Source: Sporosarcina sp. (GTDB taxonomy: Bacteria; Bacillota; Bacilli; Bacillales_A; Planococcaceae). From it: a stretch of 64,000 nt of DNA. Below the pieces are notes generated by a model, which saw only the letters and a list, made by a program, of their open reading frames with translations, searched no databases and was not told the DNA's origin. Each line of letters opens with the position of its first letter. Position 1 is the first letter of the stretch. Positions 16,854 through 24,944 of this stretch are shown here, piece by piece. The position numbers and the translations under genes are program-made. The stretch lies in assembly GCA_029263895.1 (NCBI GenBank), contig JARIDO010000002.1, positions 18,941 through 82,940 on the forward strand, in the 5' to 3' direction.

Positions 16854-17645
16854 TTACAAATCATCAAATTTCGTTTTGAAATAATGAATGGATTCGAGCA
16901 TTTTGGCGCCGTACCAAAACATTTCACCATCCACAATGAGTGGAACCGTTTTGGGCATTATCTTTTGAAATTCTTCTTTATGTTTGTCTTTATAAGGATA
17001 CGGTTCGGAAGCGAGAAAGACGTAATCCAATTGAGCATTTTTAAAATCGTCCTCCGTTACAACAGGATATCTTCCTTCAAACGATGCGAAAGGGTTAATA
17101 AAACCCATGCGTGACAACAGGGATTGAATATATGTATCATTGCCGACAACCATATACGGTTTTCTCCAAATCACATATGAGATTCTCTTATTTGCGTATG
17201 AGGGTAATGAATTAAATTGTCCTTTAATATCGTTAACTAGGGCATTTGCCTGTTGCAGACGATCAGTTAATTGGCCCATATCTTGAATCATACGATATGC
17301 TTCATCGACAGATTGAACCTCGGCAACAAAAACAGGGTAATGTTTCTCTAATACATCAACGATTTCCTTCGTATTTTCTTCTTTTTCCACGATAATTAAA
17401 TCGGGGTGAACAGCATGAATTGCATCAAGTTGAATATCTTTTGTCCCAGCAACGGCAGGAACTTTCTCTACTGTACCTTTAGGGAAAATACAGAAACGCG
17501 TTCTGCCGACAATTTCATTTTCTAAATTAAGTGCAAAGAGTGTTTCAGTAATACCTGGACAAAGGGAAACAATCCTTTTCGGTGGAAAAGAGTATGTTAC
17601 AGTCCTCCCTATGTGATCGATGATTTCTTTTTGCACAGATTTCAC
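16854..17645 (-). CDS. Helical-backbone metal/cobalamin-binding protein without signal peptide
   Basis: 263 residues of the BtuF/FhuD-type fold: N-lobe RIVSLCPGITETLFALNLENEIVG, long backbone helix around VDEAYRMIQDMGQLTDRL, and C-lobe KRISYVIWRKPYMVVGNDTYIQ. Such proteins bind corrinoids or siderophores for ABC import. This one has no signal peptide or lipobox, and no permease gene is adjacent, so it may be a cytosolic orphan with another role. It is 12 bp downstream of the S66 peptidase gene and probably cotranscribed. Ligand unknown. Confidence 0.8.
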   Translation of the reverse strand: MKSVQKEIIDHIGRTVTYSFPPKRIVSLCPGITETLFALNLENEIVGRTRFCIFPKGTVEKVPAVAGTKDIQLDAIHAVHPDLIIVEKEENTKEIVDVLEKHYPVFVAEVQSVDEAYRMIQDMGQLTDRLQQANALVNDIKGQFNSLPSYANKRISYVIWRKPYMVVGNDTYIQSLLSRMGFINPFASFEGRYPVVTEDDFKNAQLDYVFLASEPYPYKDKHKEEFQKIMPKTVPLIVDGEMFWYGAKMLESIHYFKTKFDDL

Positions 17646-17657
17646 TCCTTCAATACG

Positions 17658-18677
17658 CTAAATAAACTCGGTAATAACAGTTGCTTTACCGTCTGCCACA
17701 CGTACTTTTCCAACAGCACCGTTAACGAATGTAATCTGTGGCGGGACATGGCCGATATCAGCATTATATATAATGGGTAATTGTGTAAGCTCTTTTATGC
17801 GTTGCATTGAATCAACAAGCGTAAATCCATCAACGGCTTGCCCGGCAGGTGTCCGACCGAAAATAATGCCTGATGCATTATCAAACCATCCTGCATAGTG
17901 CATTTGCAAAAGAGTTCTATGGAAATCTGGTGCGGAAAATTCACAGTTTTCTAGATACCAAAGAATGGGTTCATGATTTAAATAGTCTTTTTGGAATGAT
18001 GGAATATCACCAAATGGTGTGCCGACTAAATTGCCAATCGTATCAACGCAGCCCCCTAGCAAACGTCCAGCAATCGTAACATCACCACCACCAATTACTT
18101 CCCATTTCGTATTGCTATCTAACTTAAATACATAGGGATTAGATGGAGCTGTATGTTGCCATTTAGACTGATAGTGCTCAGAAGAGTATTGTTCTACAAT
18201 TGAACCGTTTGATGAACGGAGCACTTCAAGGAATTTACTCGTCGTTGGATCCCATGCGTCACTTCGTAAATCAATGAAGTTCGTACCATGTGCAGTTGCA
18301 ATTCCTGTTTTTACGGTCATTGCAAATAATAGCGTGCTTGTGTCTGAATAGCCGAGTATCCATTTAGGTTCGATAGCATCCCAATCAAGTAGAGGTAAAA
18401 TCTCCATTAAGATTTCGCCACCCCAAGGTGGAATAATGACAGCGATGTCTGGATCCCGTAACATCGTCATCAATTCAGCTGCGCGAACTTCCTTTGGTGC
18501 AGAAGCAGACTTTACTTGTGTCCACGCAGTTGCACCGATTTCGACAGCGAAACCTCGATTGTTAAATTGCTGTTTCGATTCATGAAGTAAATGATGATGC
18601 TCCTCTGCTACGCCAGAAGAAGTGGCAGTCACACCAATTGTCTGTCCTGCTTGTAAAGGTTTTGGATATCGAATCAT
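17658..18677 (-). CDS. S66 family serine peptidase (LD-carboxypeptidase / MccF-like)
   Basis: 339 residues. S66 peptidases either cleave the terminal D-Ala of muropeptide tetrapeptides or detoxify microcin C-type nucleotide peptides. Visible motifs: TATSSG at the N-terminus, PPWGGEILMEILPLLD, nucleophile region GYSDTSTLL, GRLLGGCVDTI and the His-containing C-terminal NADIGHVPPQ. ATG 18677 is preferred over GTG 18686 because GAGAGG is 8 bases upstream of it. The length and NADIGH region favour the MccF-like branch. Confidence 0.85.
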   Translation of the reverse strand: MIRYPKPLQAGQTIGVTATSSGVAEEHHHLLHESKQQFNNRGFAVEIGATAWTQVKSASAPKEVRAAELMTMLRDPDIAVIIPPWGGEILMEILPLLDWDAIEPKWILGYSDTSTLLFAMTVKTGIATAHGTNFIDLRSDAWDPTTSKFLEVLRSSNGSIVEQYSSEHYQSKWQHTAPSNPYVFKLDSNTKWEVIGGGDVTIAGRLLGGCVDTIGNLVGTPFGDIPSFQKDYLNHEPILWYLENCEFSAPDFHRTLLQMHYAGWFDNASGIIFGRTPAGQAVDGFTLVDSMQRIKELTQLPIIYNADIGHVPPQITFVNGAVGKVRVADGKATVITEFI

Positions 18678-18963
18678 TTCAAACACCTCTCATCCCGTTT
18701 ATTGAAACTTCTAACTTGTAAAATATCTTATCATTGAGAGGAATGAATGTCATTAGTCGTTTTGCATGAAACGCAAGAGTGTCGGACGATGATGCTGAAG
18801 TTAAGTTGGCGGAAAGCGATTTTCTTACATTTCAGTCAACGTTGTTTAGGTTACATGGTTGCTCACTTTATTATGAAATCGAGTCAATGACATACAGCTA
18901 ATACTGATTGTTTTTCTGGGTTCTGCTGTTCTGCTATAATAGGAACGAAACAAACAGGAGAGA

Positions 18964-20115
18964 GTGAAGCAATTGAATCTAATGCTAACATTACTATTTA
19001 TGATGCTCATTGGAGCGTTGATTGGTGGTTTTACAAATCATCTAGCCATTAAGATGCTGTTTAGACCACATGAGGCTAAATATATTGGGAAATGGCGATT
19101 GCCATTCACACCAGGATTAATACCAAAAAGACGGGCAGAATTGGCTGCTCAATTAGGAAAGACGGTAACTAATTATTTATTGACACCGGAGACGTTCCGC
19201 AAAAAGTTACTCACACCTGAGATGGAGAAAAAAGCTGAGTCCTTCCTTCAAAATAAGATCAATGCGCATATTTTTGAATCTGATAAAACCCTCACTGATT
19301 GGCTAGGAGTGGCGGGGGCAGTTGAAGTGCCAGCGAAAGTCGAAAGTAAAATCATGACTGTTATTGATGCCCGAATGCGTGCAATGAAACTTAAGTTAAC
19401 AGCGGGAACTGTTCGTGAAGTTGTACCTGAGAACTGGATAGCACAAGCGGAAGGACGAATTCCAAAGGTGACAGCCTATATACTTGAGAATGCAGAACAT
19501 TATTTTTCATCAGAAGAAGGAAAGTTAATGTTGCGCAAGTTAATCGATGACTTTTTAGCATCCAAAGGAACGCTAGGCAATATGATTAATATGTTTTTAG
19601 GGGATTCGGAATCACTTGTTGGAAAAGTGCAAAGAGAGGTTCAGAAATTTATCGTCGCACCTGGCACATTCGACATGCTGAATTCAATCATATACAATGA
19701 ATGGGTAAAACTTCAGGAGCGTCCGGTCAATGAATTGCTTGGTGATTTTGATTGGGATGGGTTGTACAATTCCATTCAGAAATATGCCAAACAACAACTG
19801 GCACTTGAAGCAAGAATGGATAAAACAATTAGCGACTATTGGCCAAATGGTGCAGAATGGACGGCTAATAATATCACGCCAACATTAATTAGCTTTGCGT
19901 TTACACAGGCAGAGAAGCAACTTGAGCAATCGATGCAAAAGTTAAAAATTGATGAAATGGTAAAAGAGCAAGTCGATTCGTTTCCAGTATCCATTTTGGA
20001 AGATCTCGTGTTAGGAATTTCAAAACGCGAATTTAAAATGATCACTGTGCTCGGTGCATTATTAGGTGGTTTAATTGGAATTGTCCAAGGTGTAATCGTC
20101 TTGGTTTTAAATTAA
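18964..20115 (+). CDS. yheB: YheB family membrane protein (DUF445)
   Basis: 383 residues. It has an N-terminal transmembrane segment with the family signature IGGFTNHLAIKMLFRP, then PFTPGLIPKRRAELA, a long helical middle and a C-terminal transmembrane helix (about 362-381). B. subtilis YheB is a spore-associated protein of unknown biochemistry. A TATAAT -10 element stands at about 18936. GTG 18964 is taken with AGGAG close upstream, and TTG 18973 is an alternative. yheA follows after 18 bp, as an operon. Confidence 0.88.
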   Translation: MKQLNLMLTLLFMMLIGALIGGFTNHLAIKMLFRPHEAKYIGKWRLPFTPGLIPKRRAELAAQLGKTVTNYLLTPETFRKKLLTPEMEKKAESFLQNKINAHIFESDKTLTDWLGVAGAVEVPAKVESKIMTVIDARMRAMKLKLTAGTVREVVPENWIAQAEGRIPKVTAYILENAEHYFSSEEGKLMLRKLIDDFLASKGTLGNMINMFLGDSESLVGKVQREVQKFIVAPGTFDMLNSIIYNEWVKLQERPVNELLGDFDWDGLYNSIQKYAKQQLALEARMDKTISDYWPNGAEWTANNITPTLISFAFTQAEKQLEQSMQKLKIDEMVKEQVDSFPVSILEDLVLGISKREFKMITVLGALLGGLIGIVQGVIVLVLN

Positions 20116-20133
20116 ATGTAGGGGGAATTATTC

Positions 20134-20481
20134 ATGACAGTAAATATTTATGATGACGTAAACAAGTTGGAAGCAACATTTCGTAAAACAGCAGAATTTT
20201 TAGAAGTACAACAGGCTGTGGAAGAAGTAAAACAAGATGAGGTTGCGCTCGAGCTATTTAAAAGCTTCCGCAAAATTCAAGTTAGCTTACAAGAAAAGCA
20301 AATGCAAGGTGAAGAAGTGCTACCAGAAGAGTTAGAGTATGCACAGAAGACAGCGCAGTTAGCACAACAAAATCCTAAAATTATGACGATGCTTGAAGCG
20401 GAAATGAAGTTAAGTTCGATTATTGATGAAGTGAACAGAGTGCTTATGAAGCCTGTTCAAGAAATATATGAAACAATATGA
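20134..20481 (+). CDS. yheA: YheA/YlbF-family protein (UPF0342)
   Basis: 115-residue all-helical protein (MTVNIYDDVNKLEATFRKTA...) of the YlbF/YmcA superfamily, the length of B. subtilis YheA. YlbF and YmcA form the Y-complex that affects RNase Y and development; YheA's own role is not established. Paired with yheB, with a ribosome binding site GGGGG upstream and a bidirectional terminator behind. Confidence 0.88.
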   Translation: MTVNIYDDVNKLEATFRKTAEFLEVQQAVEEVKQDEVALELFKSFRKIQVSLQEKQMQGEEVLPEELEYAQKTAQLAQQNPKIMTMLEAEMKLSSIIDEVNRVLMKPVQEIYETI

Positions 20482-20482
20482 A

Positions 20483-20514
20483 AAAGATCCGGCCTAGGCC
20501 GGATCTTTATTTAA
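20483..20514. terminator. Bidirectional terminator between yheA and hemAT
   Basis: Perfect 26-bp palindrome AAAGATCCGGCCTAGGCCGGATCTTT with A/T tracts on both sides. Confidence 0.9.
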
Positions 20515-21812
20515 TTTCTCATTTGAGATAATGCTTCTGCAGAGGCAGTTATTTCTTCTGCACTTTCATGAAGCGATTGGATGTTGGTAGCGATGCTCTC
20601 CACATCACTTTGCAATTCACTATTGCGTTGTTGTAATTGCTCCATGGATTGAACAATTGTTGCAAAAGATGAACTCGATGAAACAATTTGGCTATTTTCC
20701 AAACCAATTTGTTTTTGGAGATTCTCAACTTCAGACATAATCGTTTTTGTTTTTTGTTCTGTTTCTAACAAAATTGAGTCAATCTCTTCGATGGAAGACT
20801 TCGTATGCGTCGCAAGATTGCCGACTTCGCCTGCTACTACTGCAAAACCTTTGCCGTGTTCGCCAGCACGTGCTGCTTCAATGGAAGCGTTCAATGCAAG
20901 TAAATTTGTTTGGTTTGCAATTCCAGTTACGATTTGAGCAATGGAAGAGATTTTATCCGTCAATTCTTGAAGTTCTTTAGAACGGACTTGAATTGAATCC
21001 ATGTTAGTTTGAATGACTTCACTTTGACTTTCCGTTTCTTGTAAAGACTTTTGCTCGGTTGCAGACGCTGTAGATATTTCATGAGCTAAAGTTGTATTAT
21101 CGCCTGCGAGTACGCGAAGGTTTTCTAATACTTGTGTCATTTCTGAAATGTCGCTTTCTGTTTTACCAATAACTTCGTAAAGTGCTGATGTACTTTGAGT
21201 GATTTCTTCCATGAGTATATTCTTTTGTTCGTTCTCAGCTTCCATTTGTTTTAAATGTTCTTTTTCGTACACTTCAAGAACAAGTTGTTGTTCAAAGTTT
21301 AATATTTTTGAAATGGAATGAATGGCTGAAAATTTATCGTTACCACTGTAATTGGACGTTTCAATAATCGTGAAGAAACTATTTAATAAATCTTGGAATG
21401 CAGACAAATACCATTTAGGTTCAAGGCCGATTCTAGCGTGTATAATCGCGATTTTTTTACGCTTTTCAACGAATACATTATCAATTTTGCCGTCAAACAT
21501 TTCTGAAATGTGACGCTCCAGTGTTTCACGTAAGCGAGCTACTGTTGAATTAGAACTAATGATTACAGAAAGAGAAGATTCATTTTCGAGATTTGTATAG
21601 AATTTTGCTACAATGGATTTCACATTGTCGTTTAAAATAGGTATGAGGGCGCGCAATCTTGCTAGGTCATCTTCAGTAAGGTCAGACATTGTTAACTGTG
21701 TTCGGATATCTCGATCGATATTTTTTGCAATACTGACATGTCTTCTCTCAGCTAGTGCTTGAGTTATTAAAGATAATTCAGATGTCTTGCTTTTCTTAGT
21801 GAATATAGCCAA
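20511..21812 (-). CDS. hemAT: Heme aerotaxis transducer HemAT
   Basis: Soluble oxygen sensor for chemotaxis, 433 residues (B. subtilis 432). Residues about 40-190 are a globin-coupled sensor domain with proximal His H125 in [13 protein letters not shown]. The C-terminal half is a methyl-accepting signalling domain whose hairpin tip reads [24 protein letters not shown] and contacts CheA/CheW. No transmembrane segment. GGAGG precedes ATG 21812. It converges on yheA across a shared terminator. Confidence 0.95.
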   Translation of the reverse strand: MAIFTKKSKTSELSLITQALAERRHVSIAKNIDRDIRTQLTMSDLTEDDLARLRALIPILNDNVKSIVAKFYTNLENESSLSVIISSNSTVARLRETLERHISEMFDGKIDNVFVEKRKKIAIIHARIGLEPKWYLSAFQDLLNSFFTIIETSNYSGNDKFSAIHSISKILNFEQQLVLEVYEKEHLKQMEAENEQKNILMEEITQSTSALYEVIGKTESDISEMTQVLENLRVLAGDNTTLAHEISTASATEQKSLQETESQSEVIQTNMDSIQVRSKELQELTDKISSIAQIVTGIANQTNLLALNASIEAARAGEHGKGFAVVAGEVGNLATHTKSSIEEIDSILLETEQKTKTIMSEVENLQKQIGLENSQIVSSSSSFATIVQSMEQLQQRNSELQSDVESIATNIQSLHESAEEITASAEALSQMRN

Positions 21813-21885
21813 TGTGAATTCCTCCTTGACCCGATATTAAGTGGGTCATTTTAAATAGTTTGTTTACAGAAAGTTGGGTTAACAA

Positions 21886-23394
21886 ATGCAGAAAATTATT
21901 TTGAAAAATAATTTTGAGCAAGATTGGATTCGAATGTTTACACATCTCGCAAATCTCTTTTTTGAACAAACGGAAATATGTAGTGAGACGGATGAGGAAG
22001 CATTTGAAATAAGTCTTGCTATGAAACTTCTTGAAAAAGGGATCCTTGTTGGAACGTCACAACTAATTGTTGATGGAGAGGAATTCAACGCTGAATTTAC
22101 GGAAATCGAAGAAGAGGGAGATAACAAAGTTCAAACTCGTCAGTTGAAAAGAGTGTATTCTCATGTATTCTTAGATGTTTTAGAACAATTTACAGGAATG
22201 CGACAATCCTGGGGAATTCTAACCGGAATTCGTCCGATGAAGCTCTACCATAAGTATCGTCAACTTGGACATAGTTGTGAAGAGGCAAAACAAACTTTAA
22301 TGTCAAAACATGGTGTTTCGCTTGAGAAAAGTGAACTTTTAGTGAAGATTGCAAATGTGCAACTGCGTACTATCCCAGACTTGTACGATTTACAACATGG
22401 AGTTAGCATTTATATCGGGATTCCTTTCTGTCCGACGAAGTGTGCATATTGTACATTCCCTGCTTACGCTATCCATCGTAAAAATAACCGAGTCGAGAAC
22501 TTTTTAGATGGCTTACACGAAGAGATTCGAGAAATGGGAAAATGGTTGACGAAGCGGGATATGAAGATTACGACTATCTATTTTGGTGGAGGTACGCCTA
22601 CTTCCATTGAAGCAGAAGAAATGGATGCGCTCTATGAAACGTTGTATCAATCGTTTCCTAATATGGACACTGTTCGAGAAATTACTGTTGAAGCAGGTAG
22701 ACCTGACACCATTACTCCTGAAAAAATTGAAGTGCTTAATAAGTGGGGCATCGATCGCATTAGTGTTAATCCTCAATCATATACTGACGAAACGTTGAAA
22801 GTGATTGGTCGTCATCATTCAGTTCAAGAAACAATCGATAAGTTTTGGTTGTCACGCAATATGGGGATGAAGAACATTAATATGGATTTAATCATTGGGT
22901 TACCAAACGAAGGCATAGAAGAATTTCAACACTCTCTAAAGGAAACTGAAAAGATGCAACCAGAATCTATAACCGTGCACACATTATCGTTCAAAAGAGC
23001 TTCTGAAATGACCCGCAATAAAACAAAGTATAAAGTTGCAAATCGAGAAACAGTAGAACAGATGATGAAAATGGGCGAGCAATGGACAGTAGATAATGGC
23101 TATGAGCCCTATTACTTGTATCGACAGAAAAACATTTTAGGGAATCTTGAAAATGTAGGCTATGCAAAACCAGGGGAAGAGAGCCTTTACAACATCATCA
23201 TTATGGAGGAAGTGCAAACGATTATAGGGGTTGGCTGTGGAGCTTCAAGTAAATTTATTGAGCCTGAAACGGGTGCAATTACACAGTTCTATAATCCGAA
23301 GGATCCAGCTGCATATATTTTAACGTATGAAGAAGCTATTCAGAAAAAGATTGCCTACCTAGATGAGATTTTTCCGATGAAAGTGAATAAATAA
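21886..23394 (+). CDS. hemZ: Radical SAM coproporphyrinogen dehydrogenase-like protein HemZ
   Basis: 502 residues. Radical SAM cluster motif GIPFCPTKCAYCTFP (CxxxCxxC) in the middle, followed by YFGGGTPTSIEAEEMD and the HemN-like EAGRPDTITPEK block. HemZ belongs to the oxygen-independent coproporphyrinogen III oxidase group of heme synthesis; its exact product in Bacillales is less certain than for HemN. The N-terminal 150 residues are HemZ-specific. The ribosome binding site before ATG 21886 is weak. B. subtilis has hemZ in the same yha neighbourhood. Confidence 0.92.
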   Translation: MQKIILKNNFEQDWIRMFTHLANLFFEQTEICSETDEEAFEISLAMKLLEKGILVGTSQLIVDGEEFNAEFTEIEEEGDNKVQTRQLKRVYSHVFLDVLEQFTGMRQSWGILTGIRPMKLYHKYRQLGHSCEEAKQTLMSKHGVSLEKSELLVKIANVQLRTIPDLYDLQHGVSIYIGIPFCPTKCAYCTFPAYAIHRKNNRVENFLDGLHEEIREMGKWLTKRDMKITTIYFGGGTPTSIEAEEMDALYETLYQSFPNMDTVREITVEAGRPDTITPEKIEVLNKWGIDRISVNPQSYTDETLKVIGRHHSVQETIDKFWLSRNMGMKNINMDLIIGLPNEGIEEFQHSLKETEKMQPESITVHTLSFKRASEMTRNKTKYKVANRETVEQMMKMGEQWTVDNGYEPYYLYRQKNILGNLENVGYAKPGEESLYNIIIMEEVQTIIGVGCGASSKFIEPETGAITQFYNPKDPAAYILTYEEAIQKKIAYLDEIFPMKVNK

Positions 23395-23468
23395 AGGGTT
23401 TACTGAAGAGACATCGAATTAAAGTATAGTGAATGGTTATTCATTTTATTTTAAAAGGGGTGTCTTTT

Positions 23469-24248
23469 TTGTATAAAACAGTGGAACTTACGAAAGAAGG
23501 AAGGCTGGCTCGACTTACGTTGAACAGACCTGAAGCGATGAATGCAATGGACGATGTAATGATGAAGGAACTTGCAGACGTATTCGAATCTTTAAAAGAA
23601 GATAACACTGTTCAAGTGTTAATCATTCAAGGAAGTGGTCGTGCATTTTCTGCTGGTGGCGATATTAAAAAGATGGTTGATCCTGAAAATCCTATGGATA
23701 TCGGCACCGTAATGGTAGATGTATCAAGACTTGCGAAAGCATTATACACATTGCCACAAATTACGATCGCAGCTGTACACGGTGCTGCTGCTGGACTTGG
23801 TTTTAGTGTAGTCCTTGGTTGCGATTACATAATTGCCGAAGAAAATAGTAAACTGGCGATGAACTTTATAGGCATTGGCTTAGTACCTGATGGGGCTGGT
23901 CACTTCTTCTTAAAAGAGCGTGTGGGTGTTCCACAGGCGAAACAACTCATTTGGTCGGGTAAAGTAATGGCCAGTTCTGAAGCGTTGGAAAAAGGGTTGA
24001 TAGATGAGCTTGTAGGTGATGGAATTGCTACCAAATATGCGGACGGTTACGCACAAAAATTATTGGCATCTCCCATTGCATCCATGATGGCTACGAAGAA
24101 AATTTTGCATGCGCAACAAATAGACGAACTTGAAAATGTGTTGAAAATGGAAAGTGAAGCGCAAGTTTCAATGCGGCAAACGGCAGATCATAAAGAAGGA
24201 ATCATGGCTTTTGTACAAAAACGCCAACCGGTTTTCAAAGGGAACTGA
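23469..24248 (+). CDS. yhaR: Enoyl-CoA hydratase/isomerase family protein (YhaR)
   Basis: 259-residue crotonase-fold protein: LTLNRPEAMNAMDD, oxyanion-hole segment GRAFSAGGDIKKM, and AAVHGAAAGLGFSVVLGCDYIIAEENSKL. It probably hydrates or isomerises an enoyl-CoA in fatty-acid or aromatic degradation. TTG 23469 is chosen because AAAAGGGG lies 8 bp upstream; the in-frame ATG 23433 lacks a good site. The last 105 bp recur, degenerate, at 28702-28806, where the accessory island ends. Confidence 0.88.
   Translation: MYKTVELTKEGRLARLTLNRPEAMNAMDDVMMKELADVFESLKEDNTVQVLIIQGSGRAFSAGGDIKKMVDPENPMDIGTVMVDVSRLAKALYTLPQITIAAVHGAAAGLGFSVVLGCDYIIAEENSKLAMNFIGIGLVPDGAGHFFLKERVGVPQAKQLIWSGKVMASSEALEKGLIDELVGDGIATKYADGYAQKLLASPIASMMATKKILHAQQIDELENVLKMESEAQVSMRQTADHKEGIMAFVQKRQPVFKGN
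24144..24248 (+). repeat. Direct repeat, left copy (3' end of yhaR)
   Basis: Intact coding 3' end of yhaR. About 92 of 105 bases match 28702-28806 by eye, with no gaps. It marks the left boundary of the bacteriocin island. Confidence 0.85.
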
Positions 24249-24267
24249 CGTAGAATAATGAGACAAA

Positions 24268-24329
24268 TAAACACCTTACGTTGAATAAGGGTATTGAACC
24301 TTATTCCATCAACGTGGAGGTGTTTTTTC
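24268..24329 (+). terminator. Terminator after yhaR
   Basis: Long interrupted stem: AACACCT, ACGTTGAATAAGG / CCTTATTCCATCAACGT, AGGTGTT, then a T tract. Confidence 0.8.
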
Positions 24330-24330
24330 T

Positions 24331-24535
24331 ATGAGAACGAGAGTTAGTTATCTAGAGGAAGTGAAATTAAAGGCGATTGAAAAGTGGTTAGCGAGTTTTC
24401 CGGTTAAGAAAGTGATGGAGGAACTGAATACCCGAAACTAAACGCAGCTGAAAACGTGGATACGATAGTTTCTGAATAGTGAATTGCACCGTCTTTCACA
24501 ACCTTTAACAAGTTTTTTGGATAGAACCTTTATTG
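24331..24535 (+). pseudogene. Relic of an IS3-family (IS150-type) OrfA transposase
   Basis: The reading frame from ATG 24331 gives MRTRVSYLEEVKLKAIEKWL, KVMEELNTRN, a stop, TQLKTWIR, a second stop and SELHRLSQP. This follows the helix-turn-helix OrfA pattern (sYpeEvK..AI, vMeeLnIrN.tQlktW.r, NgElhRl.QPvGkqY). Two in-frame stops and loss of the remainder and of OrfB show a dead remnant. No terminal inverted repeats located. Confidence 0.75.
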
Positions 24536-24944
24536 TATACAAAAGAGCCCAGCTGTACACAAGTCAGCTGAGTAAAAAAATGGGATATGTTTGGCTAGGG
24601 TCACTTGTAACATTATTAAACGATCTTTTTACTATATGTTATTACTGCAGTAGTGTTAGTAGATGCCAAAGTTGAAAACTGATATGAGAAGCAAAGGTTT
24701 ACATTAACTTTACAGATTTTAAAGCGACTTATAGCATGATAGGATTGTTATGGATATATCTAAAGCTACAGTTACAGCTAGAAATGATAAGTTTGGATAA
24801 GACGAATTACTTTGAAAGGTATACAAACTTATTGCCAAAATTCTTTATCACGATAGTAGTAATGAGTCTTCAACTCTAGTGACTTTATGGAATTCATTTA
24901 TGTGCTTTGTTAGTAGTACTCCCAATTGAAATTTTATTTTGATT
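24536..24944. other. Degenerate AT-rich stretch without an identifiable gene
   Basis: No supported gene. A short frame from 24735 (MIGLLWIYLKLQLQ...) resembles a membrane-protein fragment but lacks an RBS and a recognisable family. Probably decayed accessory DNA. Confidence 0.4.
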
